Origin: Candidatus Omnitrophota bacterium
GTDB taxonomy: Bacteria; Omnitrophota; Gorgyraeia; Aquiviventales; Aquiviventaceae
Assembly (NCBI GenBank): GCA_016193195.1
Contig: JACPSQ010000068.1
Span: forward strand, 1 to 18,010
Reading direction: 5' to 3'
DNA length: 18,010 nucleotides
Shown here: in pieces, positions 1 to 6,697 of the stretch
Position numbering within the stretch: the stretch's first letter is position 1
Layout of the letters: the number at the start of each line of letters is the position of its first letter
Position numbers and translations under genes: made by a program
The notes under the pieces: model-generated
What the model was told of the DNA's origin: nothing
The model's input: the letters and a program-made list of their open reading frames with translations, nothing else
Databases searched by the model: none

Positions 1-2
1 TG

Positions 3-728
3 AAGCGGCAGGCCGATCACGCGCGGGCCCTCGTCCAGTGGAACCAGTTGTATCGGCTCCTGACTCGCCAGCTCCGCGTGCGCGTGCAGATCCTCCCGCC
101 TCACCCCGGCGTCCCGGATCTCGTCTTTACCGCCAACGCCGGTCTGGTCAGCGGACAGACCGTCATCCGGAGCAACTTCAGGCACCTGGAGCGGCAGAAA
201 GAAGAGCCGATCGCCGAGCGGTATTTCAGGCGGGTAGGATTTCGCGTGGTCAGGCTGAGCAGCCGGTATGATTTCGAAGGGGAGGGCGATGCGCTGTGGG
301 TGGGCGAGACGTTGCTCTTCGGCTTCCGGTTCCGATCAGACGAACCGGCCCATGAAGAGTTGGCGCGGATCCTGAAGGCCCGGGTGCTGCCCGCAGAGCT
401 CGTGGACCGGCGGTTCTATCACCTCGATACCTGCTTCTGCCCGCTGGGCGCGAGCAGCGCGCTGTGGTTCCCGAGCGCCTTTGATCGCTATGGGCGGAAG
501 GTCATCGAGCACCTGGTGGCGGATCCGATCAGCGTCTCAGAGGCGGATGCGAAGCGGTTTGCGTGCAACGCGATTGTGGTCGGTCGATCGATCGTCGTCC
601 AGGAAGGGATGTCAGGAAGGCTGCGGCGTCAACTGACGCGTCGGGGGTTTCGGCTCCACCCGGTGGACCTCTCCGAGTTCCTGAAAGCGGGCGGCTCCGC
701 GAAGTGCCTCGTCCTTCAGCTCAGCTAA
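3..728 (+). CDS. Dimethylargininase-like amidinotransferase family protein, 5' end cut by window
   Basis: The frame is open from base 3, so the true start lies upstream; a TTG at 48 is the first in-window start-like codon but the family sequence continues before it. The visible part is 241 codons. It reads as the guanidino-modifying superfamily (dimethylarginine dimethylaminohydrolase / arginine deiminase type hydrolases): PDLVFTANAGLV near the N-terminus, FEGEGDALW carrying the acidic substrate-binding residue, HLDTCFCPL with the catalytic His, and GGSAKCLVLQ with the catalytic Cys close to the C-terminus. All these catalytic positions are present, so the enzyme looks functional. These enzymes hydrolyse methylated arginine or related guanidines in the cytoplasm; the exact substrate cannot be told. 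It converges with the thioredoxin-family gene, the two stops being about 20 bp apart. Confidence 0.88.
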   Translation, partial: KRQADHARALVQWNQLYRLLTRQLRVRVQILPPHPGVPDLVFTANAGLVSGQTVIRSNFRHLERQKEEPIAERYFRRVGFRVVRLSSRYDFEGEGDALWVGETLLFGFRFRSDEPAHEELARILKARVLPAELVDRRFYHLDTCFCPLGASSALWFPSAFDRYGRKVIEHLVADPISVSEADAKRFACNAIVVGRSIVVQEGMSGRLRRQLTRRGFRLHPVDLSEFLKAGGSAKCLVLQLS

Positions 729-748
729 AAAGTGTCAGACACTTCTTT
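727..748. terminator. Short palindrome between convergent genes, possible weak bidirectional terminator
   Basis: The 15-mer AAGTGTCAGACACTT (730-744) is a perfect palindrome about its central A, flanked by A-run on one side and TCTTT on the other. It sits exactly between the stop of the amidinotransferase (726-728) and the stop of the thioredoxin-family gene (747-749). The stem is short and mostly A/T, so termination is only inferred. The same palindrome design recurs as GTGCCTGGCAC at 7340. Confidence 0.4.
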
Positions 749-1331
749 AACGGGCGAAGTAGGCGGGTTCGTTGGTCGGTTTCCACTTGATGTTGCAACC
801 GATGCTCGGCTTCTGATCCTGGCTCACCGGCTTCCCCGCCAACACCGCATCGATCGCCGCGCGGAGATCCCGCCCGGTCACCGGTTTGCCGTTCCCCGGG
901 CGGCTGTCATCGAGCTGGCCGCGGTAGACGAGCGTCCGGTCCGGGCCGAAGAGGAAGAAATCCGGCGTGCACGCGGCGGTGTAGGCCTTCGCGGTCTCCT
1001 GACGTTCGTCGTAGCAGAACGGGAACGCAAACCCCTCGTCCTGCGCCATCGCCTTGAGTGAATCCGGCGCGTCCTCAGGGTAGTTCGCAGCGTCGTTCGC
1101 GCTGATCGCCACGATCCCCGCGTCCTTCTTCGCGTAATCCCGCCCGAGCCGCGCCAGCCCCTCCTTCACGTGCTGGACGTAGGGGCAGTGGCGGCAGATG
1201 AACATGGCGAGGAGCGCCTTCTTGCCGGCGAACGTCGCCAGCGACACCGTGTTCCCGGACACGACGTCCGGCAGCCTAAAATCCGGCGCCGGGGTGCCGA
1301 GCGCAAGCATGGTGGACGGGGTCAGCGCCAT
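747..1331 (-). CDS. Thioredoxin-family (AhpC/TSA-like) redox protein
   Basis: About 194 residues in the ATG-1331 reading (M-A-L-T-P-S-T-M). It has a thioredoxin fold of the AhpC/TSA-like thioredoxin family: APDFRLPDV at the start, the redox site FICRHCPYV (a CxxC), then AISANDAANYPED, FCYDERQETAKAYTAACTPDFFLF, YRGQLDDSRPGN and a C-terminal SIGCNIKWKP. These blocks are characteristic of a widespread cytoplasmic thioredoxin-family protein of unproven substrate. An in-frame extension to 1409 exists but reads through the repeat at 1336-1411, so I prefer the ATG at 1331; no good Shine-Dalgarno is visible before it. It is last in a minus-strand run with greA and the pterin dehydratase. Confidence 0.88.
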   Translation of the reverse strand: MALTPSTMLALGTPAPDFRLPDVVSGNTVSLATFAGKKALLAMFICRHCPYVQHVKEGLARLGRDYAKKDAGIVAISANDAANYPEDAPDSLKAMAQDEGFAFPFCYDERQETAKAYTAACTPDFFLFGPDRTLVYRGQLDDSRPGNGKPVTGRDLRAAIDAVLAGKPVSQDQKPSIGCNIKWKPTNEPAYFAR

Positions 1332-1335
1332 GACT

Positions 1336-1411
1336 GAGTGACCAGTGGTGAGTGACCAGTGGTGAGTGATAAGCAGCCCACTGGCCACTCGCCACTCATC
1401 ACTGGCCACTG
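1336..1411. repeat. Inverted array of short tandem repeats between two genes
   Basis: The left arm holds two exact copies of the 14-mer GAGTGACCAGTGGT (1336-1349, 1350-1363) plus a partial third. After a 10-nt spacer the right arm (about 1380-1411) is the imperfect reverse complement, with the unit CACTGGCCACTCGC and relatives. The two arms can form a long hairpin with G-U pairs. The repeat supplies the last codons and TGA stop of the pterin dehydratase gene and lies just ahead of the thioredoxin-family start. Confidence 0.75.
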
Positions 1412-1752
1412 CCTGTTGTGAGAAGCTGATCGAGCTTGGCGGCGAGGATGAAATCGTTCTCTGAGAGGCCGCCGATGGCGTGGGTCGAGAGCTCGATGGT
1501 GAGCTTCCGGTAGCCGGTGAGGTGGAGATCAGGGTGATGATCCTCGGCTTCAGCGATAGGGGCGATGCGCTGGATGAGGCTGACCGCGTCGAGAAAATCC
1601 TTGCACCTCACGGTCTTGCGGATCAGCTTCTCGTCCACGAGCTCCCAACCGCGGACATCCCGCAGCAGCGCCTGGGCCGCGTTGAGCGGCAACGGCGCAG
1701 CACCGCCCTCGCAGGGTTTGCAGGTGCGCTGGGTCAGCGGCGGAGTGGTCAT
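1399..1752 (-). CDS. Pterin-4a-carbinolamine dehydratase
   Basis: 117 residues, the usual length for the family plus a short tail. The active-site block EDHHPD, followed by HLTGYRKLTIELSTHAIGGLSENDFILAAKLDQLL, is diagnostic. The enzyme dehydrates 4a-hydroxytetrahydropterin, recycling the pterin cofactor of aromatic amino-acid hydroxylases; no hydroxylase is in the window, and in bacteria without one the protein may serve as an accessory pterin enzyme. A Cys-containing N-terminal lead (TCKPCEGG) is typical of bacterial members. The ATG at 1752 is only two bases past the greA stop, suggesting translational coupling. The last residues (TTGSGQ) and the stop are encoded inside the neighbouring repeat, so the original C-terminus may have been altered by repeat insertion. 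Confidence 0.93.
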   Translation of the reverse strand: MTTPPLTQRTCKPCEGGAAPLPLNAAQALLRDVRGWELVDEKLIRKTVRCKDFLDAVSLIQRIAPIAEAEDHHPDLHLTGYRKLTIELSTHAIGGLSENDFILAAKLDQLLTTGSGQ

Positions 1753-1754
1753 CG

Positions 1755-2228
1755 TCAGCTCGCCCGTTTCACATCCACCACGCGGTAGGGAACCACGGCC
1801 TTCGGGAGCGTCAAGGTAAACGAGTCCCCCGGCTTCTTGCCCAAGAGGCTCTTTCCGAGCGGTGAGGACATCGAGAGCCTGCCATTCTGTGGATCGGCCT
1901 CGTCAGGCCCGACCAGGAGGTACGTGAAGCGCTCCTTCGTCTGCTCATCTTGTAGGGTCACCTGCGTGCCGACCCGCGCCTCGCCTGATTTGACCTCCAG
2001 CTCATCGATGATCCGCACGTGGGCGAGCTTCGCGTCCAGTTCCGCCAGTCGCTTGGCGACGTGCTGCAGCCGCTCCCGGGCGGCGTGGTATTCGCTGTTC
2101 TCGCGCAGATCGCCCATCGCCGCCGCTTTGCTGACCTCTTCGGTCAACTGGCGTTTCTGTTGGAGGAGCGACGCGTGTTCGGTGCGGAGCTTAGCGAGGC
2201 CTTCTTTGGTGAGGTAGGTATCACTCAT
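1755..2228 (-). CDS. greA: Transcription elongation factor GreA
   Basis: 157 residues, standard GreA length. The N-terminal half is a coiled coil carrying the tip motif GDLRENSEYHAAR (cf. GDLxENxEY in the family), whose acidic residues reach into the RNA polymerase secondary channel and stimulate cleavage of backtracked transcripts. The C-terminal FKBP-like domain has VGPDEADPQNGRLSMSSPLGKSLLGKKPGD. The protein starts MSDTYLTKEGLAKL, a typical GreA opening, so the ATG at 2228 is secure. It is followed directly by the pterin dehydratase on the same strand. A GreB identity is less likely given the GDLRENSEY wording and the M(S)xxYLTxEG start. Confidence 0.95.
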   Translation of the reverse strand: MSDTYLTKEGLAKLRTEHASLLQQKRQLTEEVSKAAAMGDLRENSEYHAARERLQHVAKRLAELDAKLAHVRIIDELEVKSGEARVGTQVTLQDEQTKERFTYLLVGPDEADPQNGRLSMSSPLGKSLLGKKPGDSFTLTLPKAVVPYRVVDVKRAS

Positions 2229-2256
2229 AACGTTTGCTTCGCAAAAGTGATTGAGA

Positions 2257-2295
2257 CATTTCGCTTGTCTGCCGACCGGCAGGCGACGCGAAATG
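2257..2295. repeat. Hairpin between the TIGR04073 gene and greA
   Basis: CATTTCGC (2257-2264) pairs with GCGAAATG (2288-2295), and inside it CTGCC-GACC-GGCAG forms a second perfect stem, giving a long imperfect hairpin. On the minus strand it lies just after the stop of the secreted-protein gene and 30 bp before the greA start, so it may be a processing or termination structure. No T-run follows directly. A smaller hairpin TTTGC-TTC-GCAAA lies next to it at about 2233-2245. Confidence 0.6.
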
Positions 2296-2300
2296 GATGA

Positions 2301-2816
2301 TTACTTCTGCCACCGTTTCTTGGGGGTTTCTTCTGGTGGGGCTTGCGCCGTCGGTGGAGCCTGGGCTTCGATGGGTGTGGCTGCGGGCATGGCCGCAAGC
2401 AGCGACGCTTGGCCGCCGGTGGACGGGGCTTCCGGCTTCACAGCGGACGCGCTGCTCGTGGCCAGGCAATTCTCATAGGAGTCAGACACCGGAAAGCCGT
2501 TAAAGCCGGGAACCCAGAAGGTCACCAGGTCGACCGCCCCCGATCCAAGCCGCAGCACCCCGCACCCGGTCCCCCTGGCGAGCCCGGTCAAGGTGCCGAC
2601 GAAGGGCGGGCCGGCCTTCGTCTCATTCACCGTGTTGACGAGGACGTCCACAAACGACGTGAGGACGTTGAGCGCGCCACGCCCGATCATCCCGCCGAAC
2701 TTCCGCCCGTACTCCTGAGATTCCGCCGCCTCATGCACCGGTGTGCGCGCCGCCCACGCCGGCTGGCCCCCGAGCAGCAACGACAACGCCACCAGCCCCA
2801 TCATCATCCGCTTCAT
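2301..2816 (-). CDS. Exported protein, TIGR04073-type exosortase-system-associated family
   Basis: 171 residues. I chose ATG 2816 because GGAGGG stands five bases upstream and the product then begins with a clear signal peptide (KRMMMGLVALSLLLGGQPAWA). The mature part has EYGRKFGGMIGRGALNVLTSFVDV, GTLTGLARGTGCGVLRLGSGAVDLVTF and PVSDSYENCL. This gives the Gly-rich, two-block pattern of the small exported family TIGR04073, often found in genomes with exosortase/EPS systems. The last 50 residues are Ala/Pro/Gln-rich and end KKRWQK, probably disordered. The biochemical role is unknown. No exosortase gene is in this window. A longer in-frame reading to 2888 has no better ribosome site. Confidence 0.72.
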   Translation of the reverse strand: MKRMMMGLVALSLLLGGQPAWAARTPVHEAAESQEYGRKFGGMIGRGALNVLTSFVDVLVNTVNETKAGPPFVGTLTGLARGTGCGVLRLGSGAVDLVTFWVPGFNGFPVSDSYENCLATSSASAVKPEAPSTGGQASLLAAMPAATPIEAQAPPTAQAPPEETPKKRWQK

Positions 2817-2920
2817 CTCACCCTCCCTGTTAGTCAACACCATCTCGTGCAGTCTATCGCGAAAGCCCCAGGGTGTCAACCAGACCACACGGTGCCGGTT
2901 CTTCTATTCGCCAGCGCACC

Positions 2921-2996
2921 GGAAAATCTCGTGCCGTCCTAACTGTGCCACCCTACCCAACAAGCCGACACTATTTAGCACGGCACCGATTTTCCC
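2921..2996. repeat. Palindromic-ended repeat, copy 1
   Basis: A 76-bp element with inverted ends: GGAAAATCTCGTGCCGTCC at the left and the near reverse complement GGCACCGATTTTCCC at the right (about 20 bp arms with one indel). A second copy on the same strand at 3878-3966 differs by a 14-bp internal duplication. The two copies bracket the toxin-antitoxin pair. This looks like a small non-autonomous mobile or recombinogenic element. Confidence 0.8.
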
Positions 2997-3043
2997 GATG
3001 AGGAATGCCTCTGCTTTTCGGCATCTGGATTCGCATCACGTAC

Positions 3044-3451
3044 TCATCTCATATAGTTGTAGCGGCGGAGAAAGCCTGTGGGTGTGAGGATTTCCACCTC
3101 CGCCAGCCTGTCCACCGATAGTAGGTCTTTGTCCCCGCTGACGACAGTCCGCACGCCTGCGCTCAAGGCACAATGGAGGAACTTATCGTCGTCAGGATCC
3201 CGACACAACCGGGGATGGCCCGCCGGATGGATCACGGTCGCATGTTGGGCGATAAACACGGCCCAGGCGTCGGCCAACCCTGCGGGTTTGTCTCGCTCCA
3301 TTACAGCCAACAGGCGTTGATACTCCGTGAGCATCTCCGGACTGGCGACGACTTCGATCCTGTCGTTCGCCCACAGCTCCAGGATTCGGCTGGCTGGTCC
3401 GCGCCAGAAGACGCCTGATACCAAGACGTTGGTATCAAGCACGACTTTCAT
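3044..3451 (-). CDS. PIN-domain toxin of a type II toxin-antitoxin pair
   Basis: 135 residues beginning MKVVLDTNVLVSGVFW, the strand and first acidic residue of a PIN-domain nuclease. It continues with SPEMLTEYQRLL, then CRDPDDDKFLHCALSAGV and VSGDKDLL, which supply the other metal-binding acidic residues. This pattern matches the 'putative toxin component, PIN family' group (TIGR00305-like). PIN toxins are Mg/Mn-dependent RNases, usually cutting tRNA or rRNA. The start overlaps the last 17 bp of the antitoxin gene, the classic coupled antitoxin-toxin arrangement. All acidic residues are present, so the toxin seems intact. The RNA target is unknown. Confidence 0.9.
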   Translation of the reverse strand: MKVVLDTNVLVSGVFWRGPASRILELWANDRIEVVASPEMLTEYQRLLAVMERDKPAGLADAWAVFIAQHATVIHPAGHPRLCRDPDDDKFLHCALSAGVRTVVSGDKDLLSVDRLAEVEILTPTGFLRRYNYMR

Positions 3452-3704
3452 GCCGCACAGCGCGCAGGGCCCTGGCGAGGACGCTCTTGCGCAACCCCAC
3501 CTGTTTCGCGTAGTGACGGCTGCGCCGGGCTAGGGCGTGGAAGGCCTGCAGCTTCGGGGCCTGGATGGGTTTGAGCAGTAGGTTGGAGCCATCGGTCAGC
3601 ACCATCAGCTTGACCCCAGTCAACAACCCCAGTTCCTTGCGGATGTCCGTGGGGATCACCACTTGCCCCTTGGAGGACATCGTCGTCACGTCCAGCGTAT
3701 TCAT
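3435..3704 (-). CDS. AbrB/SpoVT-type antitoxin
   Basis: 89 residues starting MNTLDVTTMSSKGQVVIPTDIRKELGL, the swapped-hairpin AbrB DNA-binding motif (SSKGQxxIPxxIRxxLGL). The basic C-terminal half (RRSRHYAKQVGLRKSVLARALRAVRHESRA) probably wraps the PIN toxin. AGGAGG-type ribosome site (GGAGGTTCCC) directly precedes ATG 3704, so the start is firm. It is first in a two-gene unit with the PIN toxin and probably represses its own promoter, where a palindrome is present (3727-3739). Confidence 0.92.
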   Translation of the reverse strand: MNTLDVTTMSSKGQVVIPTDIRKELGLLTGVKLMVLTDGSNLLLKPIQAPKLQAFHALARRSRHYAKQVGLRKSVLARALRAVRHESRA

Positions 3705-3726
3705 GGGAACCTCCTTGTAAGATTTT

Positions 3727-3767
3727 CTTACTTAGTAAGTATACCGTATCTTCCCAACCCATGCCAG
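3727..3767 (-). promoter_or_regulatory. Promoter and palindromic operator of the toxin-antitoxin pair
   Basis: On the minus strand a good -10 TATACT lies at 3743-3738, and CTGGCA (3767-3762) is a possible weak -35 with an 18-bp spacer. CTTAC-TTA-GTAAG (3727-3739) is a perfect inverted repeat overlapping the edge of the -10 and lying about 25 bp before the start codon, as expected of an AbrB-type autoregulatory operator. The operator role is inferred from position and symmetry. Confidence 0.6.
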
Positions 3768-3877
3768 GATTTTTTTCTGCCTCACCGCAAGAAAGTGCGT
3801 TCAGGGCTGGGTGCGCTCCTGGTGTACCACGCATCAGGGTGAAACGAGTGTGCGGGGAAGAGTCCGATGTGATTGAA

Positions 3878-3966
3878 GAAAATCTCGTGCCGTCCTAACT
3901 GTGCCACCCTACCCAACAAGCCCTACCCAACAAGCCGACACTATTTAGCACGGCACCGATTTTCCC
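3878..3966. repeat. Palindromic-ended repeat, copy 2 (with 14-bp internal duplication)
   Basis: This is the same element as 2921-2996, same orientation, with essentially identical ends, but the unit CCCTACCCAACAAG is present twice in tandem, making it 14 bp longer. Its right end abuts an antisense Rhs fragment, and the open Rhs frame reads through into the element. Confidence 0.8.
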
Positions 3967-4128
3967 ACGCGGGACTGTCAAGGCCGAGTAGGTGTAGGTG
4001 AAGGCGGCATCTTCCAGCAGGCGATTGGCCGCGTCGGTGCGATGCGTTGAAGAGAGATGGGAGCTCATGCGGTTGCCCACGGGGTCGGAAGAAACCAGAT
4101 GCAACAGCGCGGGTGACGAAAGCACCAC
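3895..4128 (-). pseudogene. Orphan Rhs/YD-repeat fragment (tip remnant 4)
   Basis: The minus strand reads SSDPVGNRMSSHLSSTHRTDAANRLLEDAAFTYTY, closely matching the main Rhs protein (AVGNRLSSHLSSTHRHDPANRLLEDATFLYTY, encoded about 10,550-10,640). After YTY the homology stops and the frame runs on into repeat copy 2. The real Rhs homology is about 3981-4098. There is no start signal, no toxin domain and no partner gene; it is a decayed scrap of a former Rhs tip. Confidence 0.8.
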
Positions 4129-4202
4129 GACTCAACCTTCGGTATCTACCTTACCTGTCCCCTTGGAACCGGGTACCTTTGCGTACCTTTGCGACTATTA
4201 TG

Positions 4203-4216
4203 CTTGAGCGCTCAAG
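4203..4216. promoter_or_regulatory. Perfect 14-bp palindrome upstream of the Fic promoter
   Basis: CTTGAGCGCTCAAG is fully self-complementary and lies about 20 bp upstream of the Fic gene's -35. It could be a regulator-binding site. A tandem GTACCTTTGC pair stands just before it. Function is inferred only. Confidence 0.4.
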
Positions 4217-4238
4217 TCTTGTCAATATAAAAATACAG

Positions 4239-4274
4239 TTGACAACTATCATCTATACATATATACTATGTATA
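4239..4274 (+). promoter_or_regulatory. Sigma70-type promoter of the Fic gene with overlapping inverted repeat
   Basis: TTGACA (4239-4244), an exact 17-bp spacer, then TATACT (4262-4267) form a near-perfect housekeeping promoter. TATACATA-TATAC-TATGTATA (4254-4274) is a perfect 8-bp inverted repeat with a 5-nt centre that covers the -10 and probable start point, an ideal place for a repressor. The stretch 4220-4300 is strikingly AT-rich against its surroundings. Confidence 0.75.
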
Positions 4275-4302
4275 CAAAACATAATGAAATGAGCTAAACA
4301 TC

Positions 4303-5433
4303 ATGCTATTCAATGCACCAGATCTAGGGGAAAAAGAGCTAGAAGTAGTTGCACTCATAGATGAACTGAAGAGCAAACTTAGCTATGCGCTCAGGCAACC
4401 AACCCGCTGGCTTGGGCTTCTCAGAAGGAGTACGTTCGCTAAAGCCTTACGAGGTTCCAACAGCATTGAAGGGTACAATGTATCTCCCGATGATGCTCTA
4501 GCGGCGGCTCAGAAAGAAGAGCCGTTGGACGAAAAGGCTGAAGCGTGGCTTGCTGTAAATTGCTACCGCGAAGCAATGACCTATGTGCTTCAGCTGGCGG
4601 ATGACCCCTATTTCCGCTATTCAACTGATCTCCTGAAAAGCCTCCACTACATGATGCTTCAATACAATCTCTTAAAGAGCCCTGGCAAGTGGAGGCCTGG
4701 ATATATCGCCGTACGAGACGAAGAAAAGAACGTCGTCATGTACGAAGGTCCTGATGCTGACCAAGTCCCAATCTTGATGGATGAACTGATCGAATCGCTA
4801 AACACCGACGATGGGAAAACACATGCAATGGTTCGTGGTGCAATGGGGCATTTGAATCTTGTAATGATTCACCCATTCAGAGATGGAAATGGCCGCATGG
4901 CTCGTTGTCTCCAAACTTTAATTCTCGCCAAGACAACAGGCACGCTATCGCCAGAGTTTTGCAGTATTGAAGAATATCTTGGGCACAACACACGAGAATA
5001 CTACGATGTCCTTCAAGTCACTAGCGGCAAGTCCTGGAATCCGGAACGCGACACCCGACGGTGGGCGCAATTTTGCTTAACCGCCCACTATCGCCAAGCG
5101 ATGACGCTCCTGAAGCGAACGAGGGAAATGCACCGTCTATGGGAAATCCTCGAATCCGAGGTCAAAAAGAAAAAGCTTCCAGAACGAATGATGATGGCGC
5201 TCATGGATGCTGCGATTGGCTATAAGGTCCGTAATCCAACCTATCGTTCGGCTGCGGAAATTTCTGGCCAGGTTGCTAGTCGAGACTTAAGGGAATTGGT
5301 CACGCACGGCTTACTTCTTGCAACGGGAGCAAGGCGGGGTAGATACTATACTGCTTCTGATTTGGTCAAACAAATCCGTGAATCCACTCGTGAACCAAAG
5401 GGAGTCGCAGATCCATTCGGACAGTCCCCTTGA
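4303..5433 (+). CDS. Fic family protein (predicted AMPylase) with C-terminal winged-helix-like domain
   Basis: 376 residues. The catalytic Fic motif HPFRDGNGRMAR is complete (about residues 190-201), with the His base and the GNGR anion pocket. SNSIEG (about residues 50-55) matches the autoinhibitory [S/T]xxxE[G/N] motif in an N-terminal helix, so this is a self-inhibited class II type enzyme. Such proteins transfer AMP (or other nucleotide groups) onto Ser/Thr/Tyr of target proteins. The last 80 residues (NPTYRSAAEISGQVASRDLRELVTHGLL.. RGRYYTAS) look like a winged helix, as in many standalone Fic proteins, and could bind the palindrome over its own promoter. GC content and codon use are lower than the flanks, suggesting transfer. 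The ribosome site before ATG 4303 is weak (GAG). Confidence 0.92.
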   Translation: MLFNAPDLGEKELEVVALIDELKSKLSYALRQPTRWLGLLRRSTFAKALRGSNSIEGYNVSPDDALAAAQKEEPLDEKAEAWLAVNCYREAMTYVLQLADDPYFRYSTDLLKSLHYMMLQYNLLKSPGKWRPGYIAVRDEEKNVVMYEGPDADQVPILMDELIESLNTDDGKTHAMVRGAMGHLNLVMIHPFRDGNGRMARCLQTLILAKTTGTLSPEFCSIEEYLGHNTREYYDVLQVTSGKSWNPERDTRRWAQFCLTAHYRQAMTLLKRTREMHRLWEILESEVKKKKLPERMMMALMDAAIGYKVRNPTYRSAAEISGQVASRDLRELVTHGLLLATGARRGRYYTASDLVKQIRESTREPKGVADPFGQSP

Positions 5434-5434
5434 G

Positions 5435-5447
5435 GGAAAATCTCGTG
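5435..5447 (+). repeat. Partial third copy of the palindromic-ended repeat
   Basis: GGAAAATCTCGTG, identical to the left end of copies 1 and 2, begins two bases after the Fic stop codon; the rest of the sequence then diverges. With copy 2 at 3878-3966 it brackets the Fic region. Confidence 0.5.
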
Positions 5448-5487
5448 GTGCACTCCGTCAAACTGGACGTTTTCCGGCCTGTGATAA

Positions 5488-5574
5488 GGGAACCTCTACC
5501 ATGACCTCCTGGTATACGCGAAGGAACACCAAGAGGGTCGGGATCGCTGACAGAGAGAAGCGAAGTAGGTTCCC
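5488..5574. other. Possible folded RNA or element remnant between Fic and lipoprotein genes
   Basis: GGGAACCTCTAC (5488-5499) and GTAGGTTCCC (5565-5574) are inverted to each other. Between them CCTCCTGGT and ACCAAGAGG form a 9-bp stem with one G-U pair around a 14-nt loop. No coding sense was found. It might be a structured RNA or a degraded mobile-element end. It matches no tRNA or intron domain I could recognise. Confidence 0.25.
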
Positions 5575-5590
5575 ATCGGCGACTGAAACG

Positions 5591-6697
5591 CTATCGCGCC
5601 GCCGTTCTTTTTCTCCTTCGCAATGTAGCAATACTCAACACGACGAGTAGAACGAAGAGTGTTCCACCAACCACCGCAATCCGATCTGAATAAACGAGCC
5701 GTGAACGGGCGTGTATGACGTAATCTTCCAAGACGAAATCGTCGTTGTCAAACTCCCACTTCAGCACTCCACCTTCCCGCTTTGTTGCGTTGCTCTCCAC
5801 GACTCTTCCAGGAAGCGAGAGCGTCACTTCAAAACCATAGTCTTGAAACAGATGAAAACCGTGCACGCCGAATAGTTCTTCCTCCAGTGGTGTATCGTCC
5901 CACCAATTCGACAGCATGTCGTTCGCTTTGCTGAAAGCGCGAGTGATGCCTTCTCGCCATGCATCAGCTTGTTCTGCCGAAGGGGACGGGAAAATACCCA
6001 CCACTTCAGCCACGATGCGTTCTTCTTGTAACGATGGCTCAAGCTCGTCTTTGAATGTTTTGCTTTCACCAAATGCTTTGCCTTCCCTGCGAAGCCCAGA
6101 AAGGAACATGACCAGTAGTGGATCAAACGCCGCTTTCAGCTTCTCTCTCGCCTGAGCAGGACTGATTGAGTCGTGAGATTCTTCCGCCAGATGCCCCGCA
6201 AAATGCTCAACCCATCCTGCATAGAGCTTGCGTGCCGCAGCTTCAAATCTTTCCGTCGTGACGATATCTCGAAACCGCTCCTCATAGTTGAACATCTTCA
6301 CGAAGCCATAGTTCTGTACTGCCATCCGTATCTGGTTGCGGGCAGTACGATCAGATGCTTCTGCCTTTCGCACGAAATCCGATGGAATCGGCTCGCCACC
6401 TGCATATCGCTTGGTGACTTCATACACGTCGGTAGTCACTTCAACATCCTTCTTTGCGGAGTAGTCATATCTGGTGGTCTTCCCTTCTTTCCAAGCACCG
6501 CCTGAAGGAAGCTCATATCGCGTTTTGAGTTCTCCGTCCTCAGCCCCACCCCCAATGTAGCGCGTCGTGCGCGTTACACTTCCATCGGGCGAAACAATGG
6601 TGTTGGCTTCAAACTCAATCTTGCAACCGCTAAGCATGGTCAGGCAAATCAAGCACACTAGACCGCTCGCAAGACGCTGCCTTCTGTCAGGAACCAT
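5591..6697 (-). CDS. Membrane-anchored lipoprotein of unknown function
   Basis: 368 residues from ATG 6697. RQRLASGLVCLICLTMLSGC is a lipoprotein signal peptide with an LSGC lipobox, placing the protein outside the inner membrane. A second hydrophobic stretch near the end (VVGGTLFVLLVVLSIATL, about residues 336-356) followed by RRRKRTAAR is a C-terminal membrane anchor with a basic cytoplasmic tail. The middle is soluble, charged and partly helical (NTIVSPDGSVTRTTRYIGGG near the start; EDYVIHARSRLVYSDR before the anchor). I do not recognise a family. The frame extends upstream to 6757 but only through the IS3 tail, so ATG 6697 is preferred. GC is lower than in the Rhs core. It is probably cargo of the same island. 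Confidence 0.75.
   Translation of the reverse strand: MVPDRRQRLASGLVCLICLTMLSGCKIEFEANTIVSPDGSVTRTTRYIGGGAEDGELKTRYELPSGGAWKEGKTTRYDYSAKKDVEVTTDVYEVTKRYAGGEPIPSDFVRKAEASDRTARNQIRMAVQNYGFVKMFNYEERFRDIVTTERFEAAARKLYAGWVEHFAGHLAEESHDSISPAQAREKLKAAFDPLLVMFLSGLRREGKAFGESKTFKDELEPSLQEERIVAEVVGIFPSPSAEQADAWREGITRAFSKANDMLSNWWDDTPLEEELFGVHGFHLFQDYGFEVTLSLPGRVVESNATKREGGVLKWEFDNDDFVLEDYVIHARSRLVYSDRIAVVGGTLFVLLVVLSIATLRRRKRTAAR

Noticed and set aside
1336..1411. CRISPR-like array
   Set aside because: The units are adjacent 14-mers inverted across a 10-nt gap; there are no regular spacers and no cas genes.
5488..5574. Possible tRNA because of a 7-bp GGGAACC/GGTTCCC closing stem
   Set aside because: No T-loop TTCRA, anticodon arm or D-arm pattern, and the length and inner stem do not fit a cloverleaf.
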